This document shows, one piece after another, positions 44,155 through 52,344 of a stretch of DNA of 64,000 nucleotides. The translations under genes and the position numbers were made by a program. Source of the DNA: Microbacterium marinum (GTDB lineage Bacteria > Actinomycetota > Actinomycetes > Actinomycetales > Microbacteriaceae); the NCBI RefSeq assembly GCF_014204835.1, contig NZ_JACHMD010000001.1, positions 1,674,001 through 1,738,000 of the forward strand, given 5' to 3'. The notes under the pieces were generated by a model, which worked only from the letters and a program-made list of their open reading frames with translations, was not told the origin of the DNA and ran no database searches. Each line of letters starts with the position of its first letter. Within the stretch, counting starts at the first letter, position 1.

Positions 44155-45595
44155 AGGCCGCCTGGGCGCCAACCCAGACGTGTTGCTCCGACGCGATGGG
44201 TTCCGATTGCTGTCTACGCGGAGTGCGGCGGTCCCGATCTGGCGAGCTGTGGTGCGGTGCCGGGTTCTGAAGAAGAGCCCGGTATCGACATTCACCGAAT
44301 TCGTGCTGCGAGCAATCAGCGTCGGCGTGGAACGCGCCGAAGACGTCACCCGCTTCCTCAACCTGCCGGCCCGTCTGGTCGACGCGATCATTGCCGACCT
44401 GCTGCTCGACCGATACCTGACAGTAAACGCAACCGCTGATGAGGCGGTGCTACAACTGAGCCCCACCGGCAAGACGCTGGTGAGCACGCTGGTGCAGGAA
44501 CGCGTCATCGAACGTACGGTGACGTACCTGATCGATGGCCTATCCGGAGAACCCGTCTCGTTGAAGCGAGACCTGGTGCTCACCGCCGACGATCTCGACG
44601 ACGACCCGCGACTGGTCCTCAACCCCGACTCGGACATCGACATCGACTACGGACCCGACGACACTGCACGATTCCTCGGCGTTGACCCGGTCCGCCCGGA
44701 GCGAGAGAGCACACTACTGTCCGTGCTGGGGGTGGAATCGACAACCAAGCACTACCTGGCCGCAACGGCGCTGCTGTTCGAGTCCGAGACAGACCCGCAG
44801 GACCGGTACTTGCGGGTGTGCGTTGACGGCCGCCAGGACGAGCGAATTGAGACGCTGATCCGCGAACACGGGCTGCTGGACTCGATGCGGTTGACGCAGC
44901 GCATCGACGAGGACCGGCGCCGTGTTGACCGGCTCCTGCCGGGCGAGGTGCTAGAGGCGAGGGCGCCGGACGTGCTCGTCGAGGACGCACTCGAGGAATT
45001 GCGCCGACTGACCCCAATCACCGCTGAGAGCGGCGACGAGAACGCACTCGACGCACGGCGCTCGAAGATCCGCACTCAGTTGGCAGCAGCGCCGGTGCGG
45101 CGACTGTCGGTGAGGGAAGCCGCAGAGGACACCGAGGTTGCGCTGCTTGCCGCCGAGCAGGGAGTTTTGATCTCCGCGTCCAGGCTGTGGCCGACCCACC
45201 GAGCCGAGCACTTCGTCGCCGTGATCCGGCAGCTGCTGCAGGCTGGGTGTCCCATCACACTTGAAACGCCGCCCCGCCAACAGTTGTCTAAGACGGATGC
45301 AGCCACACTGGACGAGCTGGCAAGAGAGTTCCCCGACAGCGGCATCGAGTTCAGCAACACCAAGCCCGCACACGAAGCCAGTTTCATCGTGATCGACCAG
45401 ACATCGATGACGGTCTTCCCCGGAAGTCCGTTCGCCGAACTTGCGACGCTCTCGGATCGGCTCGGGGATGATCGACCCACGATCGTGCGCGGAACGGAAA
45501 TGGTTCAGTCCGTTGTCTCGGCTGCGCACGCATCCGTCCCCACTCAACGCGGCCGCACCGCCGAACTCTCGCGAGGAACCACCCGGCAGCACTGA
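44144..45595 (+). CDS. Winged-helix partner of the kinase-helicase, unknown function
   Basis: A 483-residue protein I do not recognise. Residues about 50-105 (FTEFVLRAISVGVERAEDVT, then LPARLVDAIIADLLLDRYLT) read as a winged helix. The middle is acidic. The C-terminal part (from about 340) has alternating strands and helices ending HEASFIVID...VFPGSPF, which loosely recalls a phospholipase-D half-site but lacks the usual Lys spacing. The ATG at 44144 follows GGGAGGT and overlaps the helicase gene by 11 nt, so the two are translationally coupled and probably act together. No membrane segments are present. Confidence 0.75.
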   Translation: MDTEGRLGANPDVLLRRDGFRLLSTRSAAVPIWRAVVRCRVLKKSPVSTFTEFVLRAISVGVERAEDVTRFLNLPARLVDAIIADLLLDRYLTVNATADEAVLQLSPTGKTLVSTLVQERVIERTVTYLIDGLSGEPVSLKRDLVLTADDLDDDPRLVLNPDSDIDIDYGPDDTARFLGVDPVRPERESTLLSVLGVESTTKHYLAATALLFESETDPQDRYLRVCVDGRQDERIETLIREHGLLDSMRLTQRIDEDRRRVDRLLPGEVLEARAPDVLVEDALEELRRLTPITAESGDENALDARRSKIRTQLAAAPVRRLSVREAAEDTEVALLAAEQGVLISASRLWPTHRAEHFVAVIRQLLQAGCPITLETPPRQQLSKTDAATLDELAREFPDSGIEFSNTKPAHEASFIVIDQTSMTVFPGSPFAELATLSDRLGDDRPTIVRGTEMVQSVVSAAHASVPTQRGRTAELSRGTTRQH

Positions 45596-45705
45596 GCCCA
45601 CAGTCCGCGCGTGGCGTGGCCCGCCAGACTTCGGAAGCCCCTTTCAACACAAGGTCGGGTACGCCGCCCAATCGCCGACGGCAATTGCCATGACACCCGA
45701 TAAAA

Positions 45706-48144
45706 TCACTGGCTTGTCGTGCGGATTCTCGGGTAGTCGCTCCAGGATCGCGCGGCCGCTTCGGACCAGTTCGCGGCCGCGGTGGCGGATAGTCCGAGCA
45801 GGTCGGCGAGGATCGGCGCGGGGACGGTTCGAGCCAGGTGCAGGAGGGCGCTGACGCGTCCGGCTCCGACGGGCACGCCCGCGTTCCGCAGTGCGGACCG
45901 CAACGAGCTCCCGTAGAGGTGCTGCCCCCGAGAAGCACCGACGAAGAGCCACTCGCTGGCGTTGCGGCTATCCATGCGCTCGGCGCGAAGACGGCTGATG
46001 AGTTCGCCTGCAACGCGCGGTAGCGCGACGGGGTCTTCTCCGAGCGTGATCTCGACGACATCCTCGTGGACACGGACGTCGTCGAGCCTGAGCCTGACGA
46101 CGCGTGTGGCCTGTTGGCCGAGTAGCAGGATCAGCAATCCCCCTACTCGAACCTTCAAGGGCAGATTCTCATCCGCGAGTAACGTGCGCACGTGCCGCCA
46201 ACGATCAGTGTCGCCCGTCGCTGGAGCAACCCCATTCGTTCGGTGCGGTTGAATCCGCACCCGCGTCGCGCCTTGCCCGCGCGCCCACCGGAGAAAGGGT
46301 GAAAGCTGTCCGCGATCAGCAGGCGAGCATCGGGTCGCGAACTGGTCGAGGACGCGCTGGGGCACGGTCGCGAACTCGTGACCGGACGCGTCTATAAACG
46401 AGTACAGGTCCCTGATCGTCTTCAACCGTCTCGTCTCGCGACGGAGCACCGGGGCCGAGTCGCGCGTGGTGTCGAAGGAGCGCAGTCGGGGGAGGATCTC
46501 CCAGCGGACGTACTGTTCGGTCAGGATGCGACACGAACCGGGAATCTCGGGCATGATGGCCGCGACGCGAAGCTGATACCTCGCAATGAGGAGATCGGAA
46601 GCGTCGATGATTCCAGCGGCGTGGAACAGCGATCCAAGGTGGGTGACGACCCCTTCCGGGGTAACCGCGGCGAGGGAGGCCGCGGAGATGGGCAAGTCGC
46701 CCCTCGCCATCGCTGCGATTACCTTCGCGCCACGGCCCCGGAGCGCCCACGTGATCGTCGATACCGACGCGCGCGTATCGTCGAGCAGAACCGTGCGAAG
46801 CGGCTCGAGCGCCGGGATGACCCGGCCGTCGACACCAGACAGAAGCTTGTCGACGTACTCGGACTGCGCGCAGTCGGAGCAGAGCACACCATTCATGCGG
46901 ACCGACTCGGAGCGGCATCGCCGGCACGCGAGGTGCGCGGGCATTTCCGCGCACCCGGCGCATACGTACCTGTCGACGTGCCAGTACGCGACCAGCCTCA
47001 AGTCCCCGCACCCGGGGCAGACAGCAGGTCGGCTGCGCAACTGGTTGTAGCACCGGAGACAGTGGGATCGGCCGCCGATCCGGGAAGCGATCGGCGCGGA
47101 ACCGCCACAGCGATCGCAGGTGTGGCTCGGCGGAACATAGCATTGGCCGCATAGCGGCCCGGTGTCCTTATTCACCGCGACTCGCCCGAAGCGGCCGCAT
47201 CCGGAGCAGACCCGGTGGTTCGCAGGGTTCCGCTGGTCGCACGCGGCACAGAGCCTTCGACCGTCCGATTGCGGCCGCAACGCCAGAACTCGCCCGCACT
47301 GCTCGCACGCGGTGCTGTGTTCACGTCGATGGCACGCGCCGCACAAGTGAACGCCGGCTGAGCGAAGCGGGAGCACGACATCATTTCGTCCGCACCGAGG
47401 ACAACGAGGAAGGATGAGCCCTTGAAAGCCTTGGCCGACGAGAAACCGGATCACCTGCTGCAGCGACCTGCCCGCCAGTCCCGGGTTCACCGTCAGGATG
47501 TCCGGGTAGGCCTCGAGCTCGCGGACCATGACCGCGAGCACACGCCCGCTGGTCACCGGGGTCAGCACCGCACGGACGATCGATGTCAGCGGAGCATCGC
47601 AGCGCGCGGCAACCGTCCGAGTGATGAACACAACGCGCCGCGTCTGAAGCGCTCGCGCCTCCAGCGCATTCAGCGCCGCCCGCTCCGATACACCCGCGGG
47701 TGTAGTCCACCAGCAACTCGCGCAATAGTGAGCGCCGTCACGCGTGCGGTAACGATGATCCCTCCGCCCGCACATCACGCACACCGGTGCACGCACCAGC
47801 GACACACACGGGTTGCACAACTTGCCCCCGGCCCCGTCATGGTGCTTCGCCAGCCCTTCACGCCCACACCGCGAACAGCGCGGCGGACGCAGACCGTGCC
47901 CTCGCGCGATCAACGCGAGGGTGAACCGCTGCGCAGCGGCCGTTCCCGGCTGCTGCTCATCCCGGAACAAGGTCGGTCGACGGCGCAGCTCGGCGAACAG
48001 CCGCGCACGCTGCAGCGGTGACGTGATGCGCAGGATGTCGCGGACAACGACAGCGGCGGGCAGTCCCGAGCCCGCCTCCATCAGAGCGTTGGCGAGGACG
48101 CTGAGCCGGCGCCGCAGATCGCCGACGGTGAGCGGCGCAACCAC
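45706..48144 (-). CDS. Eight-zinc-ribbon protein with recombinase-like C-terminal domain
   Basis: An 812-residue protein. From about residue 88 to 430 there are eight successive CxxC...CxxC units, with knuckles such as CSRCGREG, CVMCGRRD, CPRCGRND, CEQCGR, CSGCGRF, CDRCGG, CPGCGD, CRRCRS, i.e. an array of zinc ribbons. The C-terminal about 160 residues resemble the tyrosine-recombinase fold: an Arg-box-like segment (LLILLLGQQATRVVRLRLDD) and RVSALLHLARTVPAPILADL with NWSEAAARSWSDY, but the canonical HxxR and H/W residues are not all present. It is probably a DNA-binding accessory recombinase. The GTG start is 2 nt after the HTH gene. Confidence 0.75.
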   Translation of the reverse strand: MVAPLTVGDLRRRLSVLANALMEAGSGLPAAVVVRDILRITSPLQRARLFAELRRRPTLFRDEQQPGTAAAQRFTLALIARGHGLRPPRCSRCGREGLAKHHDGAGGKLCNPCVSLVRAPVCVMCGRRDHRYRTRDGAHYCASCWWTTPAGVSERAALNALEARALQTRRVVFITRTVAARCDAPLTSIVRAVLTPVTSGRVLAVMVRELEAYPDILTVNPGLAGRSLQQVIRFLVGQGFQGLILPRCPRCGRNDVVLPLRSAGVHLCGACHRREHSTACEQCGRVLALRPQSDGRRLCAACDQRNPANHRVCSGCGRFGRVAVNKDTGPLCGQCYVPPSHTCDRCGGSAPIASRIGGRSHCLRCYNQLRSRPAVCPGCGDLRLVAYWHVDRYVCAGCAEMPAHLACRRCRSESVRMNGVLCSDCAQSEYVDKLLSGVDGRVIPALEPLRTVLLDDTRASVSTITWALRGRGAKVIAAMARGDLPISAASLAAVTPEGVVTHLGSLFHAAGIIDASDLLIARYQLRVAAIMPEIPGSCRILTEQYVRWEILPRLRSFDTTRDSAPVLRRETRRLKTIRDLYSFIDASGHEFATVPQRVLDQFATRCSPADRGQLSPFLRWARGQGATRVRIQPHRTNGVAPATGDTDRWRHVRTLLADENLPLKVRVGGLLILLLGQQATRVVRLRLDDVRVHEDVVEITLGEDPVALPRVAGELISRLRAERMDSRNASEWLFVGASRGQHLYGSSLRSALRNAGVPVGAGRVSALLHLARTVPAPILADLLGLSATAAANWSEAAARSWSDYPRIRTTSQ

Positions 48145-48146
48145 GA

Positions 48147-48482
48147 TCAGCGGTTACGCTGCTCGGGCCTGCGTATCTTCGCTGGGACTGGTCGCAAATC
48201 GCCCACTCCAGTGCGGGTTGGCTCCAACCCGACGACCTTCTTCTGCTCGGCACGCCGCCAGGTGATGAGGTCGTGGACTTCGCACTCGAGGGCGTCACAG
48301 ATCGCCCCGATCACGTCGAAGTTCAAGCGACGAGGCGGATGCGCGACGAGGCGATACACCTGCTCCCGGGACATGAAGATCTCCCGCTCCGCAAGCAACG
48401 GGACAAGATCGCTCGTCTGATACATGCCCCGCTCCGCCATCAACCGCCGCAGGTTCCATGTCGTCTCGATACGCACCATCAC
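48147..48482 (-). CDS. Small helix-turn-helix protein of the recombination module
   Basis: A 111-residue protein with an XRE-like HTH: SDLVPLLAEREIFMSREQVY with RLNFDVIGAICDALECEVHD, a pattern typical of Cro/C1-type regulators. The C-terminal tail is basic. The start overlaps the integrase stop (GTGA at 48482, or ATG at 48479). It may control the module or act as a recombination directionality factor; the sequence cannot decide. Confidence 0.8.
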   Translation of the reverse strand: MMVRIETTWNLRRLMAERGMYQTSDLVPLLAEREIFMSREQVYRLVAHPPRRLNFDVIGAICDALECEVHDLITWRRAEQKKVVGLEPTRTGVGDLRPVPAKIRRPEQRNR

Positions 48483-49585
48483 TCCAAAGTGTTGATCCTG
48501 CTGAGCGCATCCGCAAGGACACGGTTCTTGAAGTCCCCGCTCACCGACGTATAGATCGACGTCGTCGACGCGTGACGGTGACCCACCTGCTCCTGCACGA
48601 AACGATCCGCATACCCATGCTCGATCAAGTGCGTCACATACGAGTGGCGAAGCGAGTGCAGCGTGAGAGAGGAGTCAAGGGCTGCCTCGTCCCGCACAAC
48701 CTGAAATCGGGTGTCGATGTATGCCGCCGAAACACGAGTCCGCCGCTCCGTGACCCACATCGCGACCAGTTCCCCAGGAGCGAACCGCGCACGCGCTTCC
48801 TCAACCCACTGCTGCATCCCCGCAACCCACCACGACATCTCCGGCACCAGCAGCACCGTTCGACGGCGGCGGGCACCGCCGTTGCTCGCCTTCGCATGAC
48901 GGACATGAAGGGCGGCGTAGTGCCCCCACTGCGGTGCCTGAGCGTTGAAATGCAGATCCGCCAGATCAAGCCCACGGACCTCCGCACGACGCAACCCAAA
49001 CGCATACACGGTCTTGAACAGCTGCGCGTCACGCAGAGCTGCTAACGCACCCTTCCTGCCCGCCGATACCAGTCGCGCCACTCGAGAGTCAGCCACCTCG
49101 AAGAACCGCTCCACCTCGTCATACGTCAACGGCCGCCGCCCAGGCTGCCCCTCATACTCGGACCTGTGCCGAACGCTGTTCCATGGCAGGCAGATCTGAG
49201 ACGGGATCGCATCGAACGACTCCTCGCACAACGCCACCCAGTCATACGCACTATCCGTGAGGTACTCACAGAACAGTCGAATGGAATCGTGATTCTGCCT
49301 GTGCGTTGACAACGCAAGACGACGCCGAGAGCCGGCATCGACCGTGAAATCCTCCAAATCCTGAGGCGTCCACTCCCACGGGTACAACTCTGTGAACCGC
49401 TGAAACCTAACCAGAACCGCCCGACGCGAATCGATCGTCGAACGGGCCAACCCGCGGCTCGCCTGCTGACCGACCCAACCATCAAGCATCGCATCCCACA
49501 TCGCCTGGGGCTTGTTGATAAACGCGACATTGCTGTCCCCAAGCAGTACGGGACGCGTTGATACCGATGGGCCATCGTGTGTCAT
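48479..49585 (-). CDS. Tyrosine recombinase (integrase) of the tadA element
   Basis: A 368-residue XerC/D-type recombinase. The N-terminal SAM-like core-binding domain is at about 25-115. Catalytic residues are Arg in AFGLRRAEVRGLD, HxxR in LHSLRHSYVTHL, His in VGHRHASTTSIY, and Tyr in SIYTSVSGDFKNR. The ATG at 49585 is preferred because a TAGGTT box lies 11 nt upstream; the frame is open to a GTG at 49615. It is first in the three-gene module, pointing inward from the element's right end. It should cut and join at the element ends. Confidence 0.9.
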   Translation of the reverse strand: MTHDGPSVSTRPVLLGDSNVAFINKPQAMWDAMLDGWVGQQASRGLARSTIDSRRAVLVRFQRFTELYPWEWTPQDLEDFTVDAGSRRRLALSTHRQNHDSIRLFCEYLTDSAYDWVALCEESFDAIPSQICLPWNSVRHRSEYEGQPGRRPLTYDEVERFFEVADSRVARLVSAGRKGALAALRDAQLFKTVYAFGLRRAEVRGLDLADLHFNAQAPQWGHYAALHVRHAKASNGGARRRRTVLLVPEMSWWVAGMQQWVEEARARFAPGELVAMWVTERRTRVSAAYIDTRFQVVRDEAALDSSLTLHSLRHSYVTHLIEHGYADRFVQEQVGHRHASTTSIYTSVSGDFKNRVLADALSRINTLE

Positions 49586-49616
49586 TTCATGACACAACCT
49601 AGTGTTTCGCGACACA
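49578..49616. promoter_or_regulatory. Repeated TGTGTC-N2-GAAA sites at the integrase start
   Basis: On the minus strand TGTGTCGCGAAACACT is followed by TGTGTCATGAAATGACACA. The second is a perfect 8-bp-arm palindrome (49578-49596) and contains the integrase start codon. A TAGGTT -10-like box (49596-49601) lies between them. They look like operators for autoregulation, perhaps by the small HTH protein, or recombinase arm sites. Confidence 0.6.
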
Positions 49617-49746
49617 TCTGTCGAGCGATGCGTCCCAGACCCGCTCAGTTACGATGGATAGCGAGGTCCCCGCAACCGCCGCTAACGCCGAACGATACGC
49701 TCCAGCACCTGTCGAGTGTTAGATTTCACGCAACACCTAACGGTTC

Positions 49747-50430
49747 ATCACGCGGCGCCACTGGGCGGTGAACATCCGAAAGTTCCTCACCCGATTCCGT
49801 TCGCTCGACGACCTGGTCGCGGCGGGCTCACTGAGCGCCGATGCCGCCGCCCTTCTGGGGGCCGCTGTTCGCGACGGACAGAGCGTCATCGTCTCCGGCG
49901 CGACCCACGCAGGGAAGACGACGCTCCTGGGCGCGCTCATCGCGGCGAGTCCCCCCGAGCATCGGATCGTCACCGTCGAGGAGACGTTCGAGCTCGCCGT
50001 CCGGGCACCCGACGTCGTCGCCATGCAAGGTCGACAGCCGAGCCTCGAAGGCACGGGCGAGGTGAGCCTCCGCCGCCTCGTGAAGGAGGCGTTGCGGATG
50101 CGGCCCGACCGGCTGGTGGTGGGCGAGGTGCGCGATGCGGAGGCGCTCGACCTGATCCTCGCGCTCAACACGGGCGTGCCGGGCGCCGCCACCGTGCACG
50201 CGAACTCGGCGACCGACGCCCTGCGCAAACTGTCCTCGCTCCCGCTGCTGGCGGGGCGGAACATCGATCGCGACTTCCTCCTGCCCGCCCTCGCCGCATC
50301 CGTCGACCTCGTCGTCCACTGCGTTCGCGACGCGTCGGGGCGGCGGCGGGTCGCGGAGATCATGCGGACCACCGGCACCGTCACAGGCGGCATGGTCGAC
50401 ACGGAGCCGGTCGGGGTGAATCTCGCATGA
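49747..50430 (+). pseudogene. tadA: tadA, 3' part (ATPase core), separated from its start by the element
   Basis: The frame resumes with ITRRHWAVNIRKF, continuing the family sequence that broke off at 34770. It holds the motor core: Walker A SGATHAGKTTLLGAL, the Asp-box region ITVEETFELAV-like (HRIVTVEETFELAV), Walker B MRPDRLVVGEVRDAEALD, and a His-box region GAATVHANSATDALRKL. A GTG at 49768 could start a 220-residue fragment without the N-terminal domain. The stop overlaps the tadB start (ATGA). Confidence 0.93.
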
Positions 50431-51284
50431 CGACCCTCCTCGGCATCGCACTCGCGGGCGGCTTGCTGCTGGCCCTCTCTCCCTGGCTGTGGCCGACGGG
50501 TTCGGGCCGCGTGCAGCGATCTTCAGCCGGCCGCGCCGCTCGGATGCTCGCGGCGGCCGGGTACGGCCACGCGACTCCGGGTCACCTCGCCGTCGTCTCG
50601 GTCGTCGCGGCGGCGGTCGCGGGTGCCGTGGTGTGGTTGGTGACGGCGCTCCCGGCCTTCGCCGCGGTGGCGGCGGCGGCCGCGCTGCTGGCGCCCACGG
50701 CATGGCTTCGCGCGCGCGGCCGGCGCCTTCTGAAGTCGCGACGCGCGCTCTGGCCGGACGTCTGCGATCTCCTCGTGGCTTCCGTGCGCTCGGGGATGTC
50801 ACTGCCCGATTCCGTCGCCGCTCTGGGCGAGGTCGGTCCGCCCCCTCTTCGGCCCGCTTTCGCGGCTTTCTCGGGCGACGTCGCGGCGTCCGGGCACTTC
50901 GACTCGAGCGCGCTCCGGCTCAAGGAGCGCCTAGCCGACCCGGTCGCCGATCGCATCATCGAGGCGCTCCGCATGGCGCGCCAGGTGGGCGGCACCGAGC
51001 TGACGACCGTCCTCCGATCGCTCTCGGCGTCGGTTCGGGCCGAGGCGACCCTCCGCGCGGAGATCGAAGCGCGACAGTCCTGGATCCGCGGCGCGGCCGT
51101 GCTCGGGGTCGTCGCGCCGTGGGTGATCCTCGGGCTGCTTGCGCTGCGTCCCGAGGGCGCTGCCGCGTATTCGAGTCCTGACGGCGTCATGGTGATCCTC
51201 GTCGGCGCCGCCGTGTCGGCGGTCGCGTTCCGACTCATGATCGGCATCGGTCGACTTCCCGAGCCGCGGCGGTGGTTCGCGTGA
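50427..51284 (+). CDS. tadB: TadB-like inner-membrane platform protein (T2SF family)
   Basis: A 285-residue type II secretion F-domain protein forming the membrane platform for Tad pilus assembly. The T2SF core is in WPDVCDLLVASVRSGMSL through ALRMARQVGGTELTTVLRSL. There are hydrophobic helices at the N-terminus, at about 60-80, and at the C-terminus. It overlaps tadA and tadC by 4 nt each. Expression is probably lost or altered because the operon's 5' end is 15 kb away. Confidence 0.88.
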   Translation: MTTLLGIALAGGLLLALSPWLWPTGSGRVQRSSAGRAARMLAAAGYGHATPGHLAVVSVVAAAVAGAVVWLVTALPAFAAVAAAAALLAPTAWLRARGRRLLKSRRALWPDVCDLLVASVRSGMSLPDSVAALGEVGPPPLRPAFAAFSGDVAASGHFDSSALRLKERLADPVADRIIEALRMARQVGGTELTTVLRSLSASVRAEATLRAEIEARQSWIRGAAVLGVVAPWVILGLLALRPEGAAAYSSPDGVMVILVGAAVSAVAFRLMIGIGRLPEPRRWFA

Positions 51285-52192
51285 CCGCTCTCACCGATCT
51301 CGCCTTCGCCGTGATCCTCGGCGGTTCCTTCGCCGCCGGCGTCGCCCTGCTCGCGAGCCGTGCTCCGCGCATCGCCGCGCCGACGCTCACGAGGCGCATC
51401 GCCCCCTACCTCCGAGACATCGCCGACCCGCGGGGTCTCACCCCTCTCGCTCCCGCGCCCGCGTCGTGGCGGGACCGTCGCGACCGGCTCATTGCTTCGC
51501 TGGGGGGTGCGGCGGGTATCGAGCGACGTCTCCGGCAAGCCGGGATCGGGCGGGATGCCGCGTGGTTCCGAGCCCGGCAGCTGGGGTGGCTCTTCGGCGG
51601 TGCAGTCGCGGGGGCGGCGGTCGTCGTCGCTCTTGCGGTCACCGGCCGGTTCACGGGGGCGTCAGTGCTCATCCCCGTCCTCACCGCAGCCGTCGCGGCG
51701 GCGGCCGCGGACGTCCGACTGACAGCGGCCGCCCGACGCCGTCGGTCGAGAGTGGAGGAGGAGCTGCCGACGGTGCTGGAGTTCCTCTCGCTGTGCCTGG
51801 CGGCCGGGGAGGGGCTCCGCGATGCGCTGCAGCGGGTCGGCGACATCGGCTCCGGCGAACTGACCGCCGAGATCCGTCGCGCCGTCCTCGACAGTGGCAC
51901 CGGCTCAAACCTCTCGGATGCGCTCACGGGTCTCGGGCGTCGCTTGGACGTCGCGGCGCTCTCTCGCGCCGTCGAACATCTCGTCGCAGCCGTCGACCGG
52001 GGAGCACCCCTGGCGGGAGTGCTCCAGGCGCAGGCCACCGATGCACGCGAGGACGCGAAGCGGAGCCTCATCGAACAGGCCGGGAGGAAGGAGATCGCGA
52101 TGCTGTTCCCGATCGTGTTCCTCCTCCTTCCGATGAGCGTCCTGTTCGCGGTCTTCCCCGGCATCGTCATGCTGCGGCTCGGGGTCGGATGA
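51281..52192 (+). CDS. tadC: TadC-like inner-membrane platform protein (T2SF family)
   Basis: A 303-residue second T2SF-domain protein, pairing with TadB. ELPTVLEFLSLCLAAGEGLR and LTGLGRRLDVAALSRAVEHL are the conserved helical parts, and the C-terminus has the paired hydrophobic helices KEIAMLFPIVFLLLPMSVLF. The GTG overlaps the tadB stop (GTGA). Confidence 0.88.
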   Translation: MTALTDLAFAVILGGSFAAGVALLASRAPRIAAPTLTRRIAPYLRDIADPRGLTPLAPAPASWRDRRDRLIASLGGAAGIERRLRQAGIGRDAAWFRARQLGWLFGGAVAGAAVVVALAVTGRFTGASVLIPVLTAAVAAAAADVRLTAAARRRRSRVEEELPTVLEFLSLCLAAGEGLRDALQRVGDIGSGELTAEIRRAVLDSGTGSNLSDALTGLGRRLDVAALSRAVEHLVAAVDRGAPLAGVLQAQATDAREDAKRSLIEQAGRKEIAMLFPIVFLLLPMSVLFAVFPGIVMLRLGVG

Positions 52193-52218
52193 CCCACACG
52201 ATGGAAAGGAATGAACAC

Positions 52219-52338
52219 ATGATCCGAACAGTGGCACTGAGACTGCGCACCGCGTGGGGTTCACTGAGCGAGGTCCGATCCGACGATCGCGGCGACGTGC
52301 CCGGCTGGGTGCTCATCACCCTCGTCAATAGGTCGTGA
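52219..52338 (+). pseudogene. Small pilin-like gene of the Tad locus, truncated by prophage integration
   Basis: The gene begins MIRTVALRLRTAWGSLSEVR and reads DDRGDVPGWVLITL, the start of the hydrophobic segment expected in this small Flp/pilin-like gene that follows tadC in Microbacteriaceae. After about 52320 the frame changes to VNRS and stops. The lost part should lie at the other prophage end. The start may be the ATG at 52219 (AAAGGA before it) or the in-frame ATG at 52189 overlapping tadC. Confidence 0.78.
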
Positions 52339-52344
52339 TACCTA
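52329..52344. other. Candidate left attachment-site dyad
   Basis: TAGGT-CGTGAT-ACCTA is an inverted repeat next to the point where the pilin frame is lost, and it includes the integrase stop codon. Serine integrases recognise imperfect dyads around a 2-nt core. The true crossover may be slightly to the left (about 52310-52325). Confidence 0.45.

Larger units (their letters stand above)
34771..49746. mobile_element. ~15-kb integrated element splitting tadA
   Basis: The borders are read from the reading frame of the interrupted host gene: ...ATCCCGGAC | ... | ATCACGCGGCGCCAC.... No direct repeat longer than a few bases is evident at the two junctions (left GGACAC, right TTCATCACG), and no tRNA is involved. 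A recombinase module of three overlapping genes lies at the right end, pointing inward. Cargo: a rifamycin-type resistance operon and a kinase-helicase two-gene unit. No conjugation or phage structural genes are present, so it looks like a tyrosine-recombinase transposon or mobilisable island. The exact ends are uncertain by a few bases. Confidence 0.85.

Noticed and set aside
45240..45460. Functional phospholipase-D HKD motif in the kinase-helicase partner
   Set aside because: The Lys is absent and the His-Asp spacing is off by one, so the catalytic claim is not supported; kept only as a loose structural idea.
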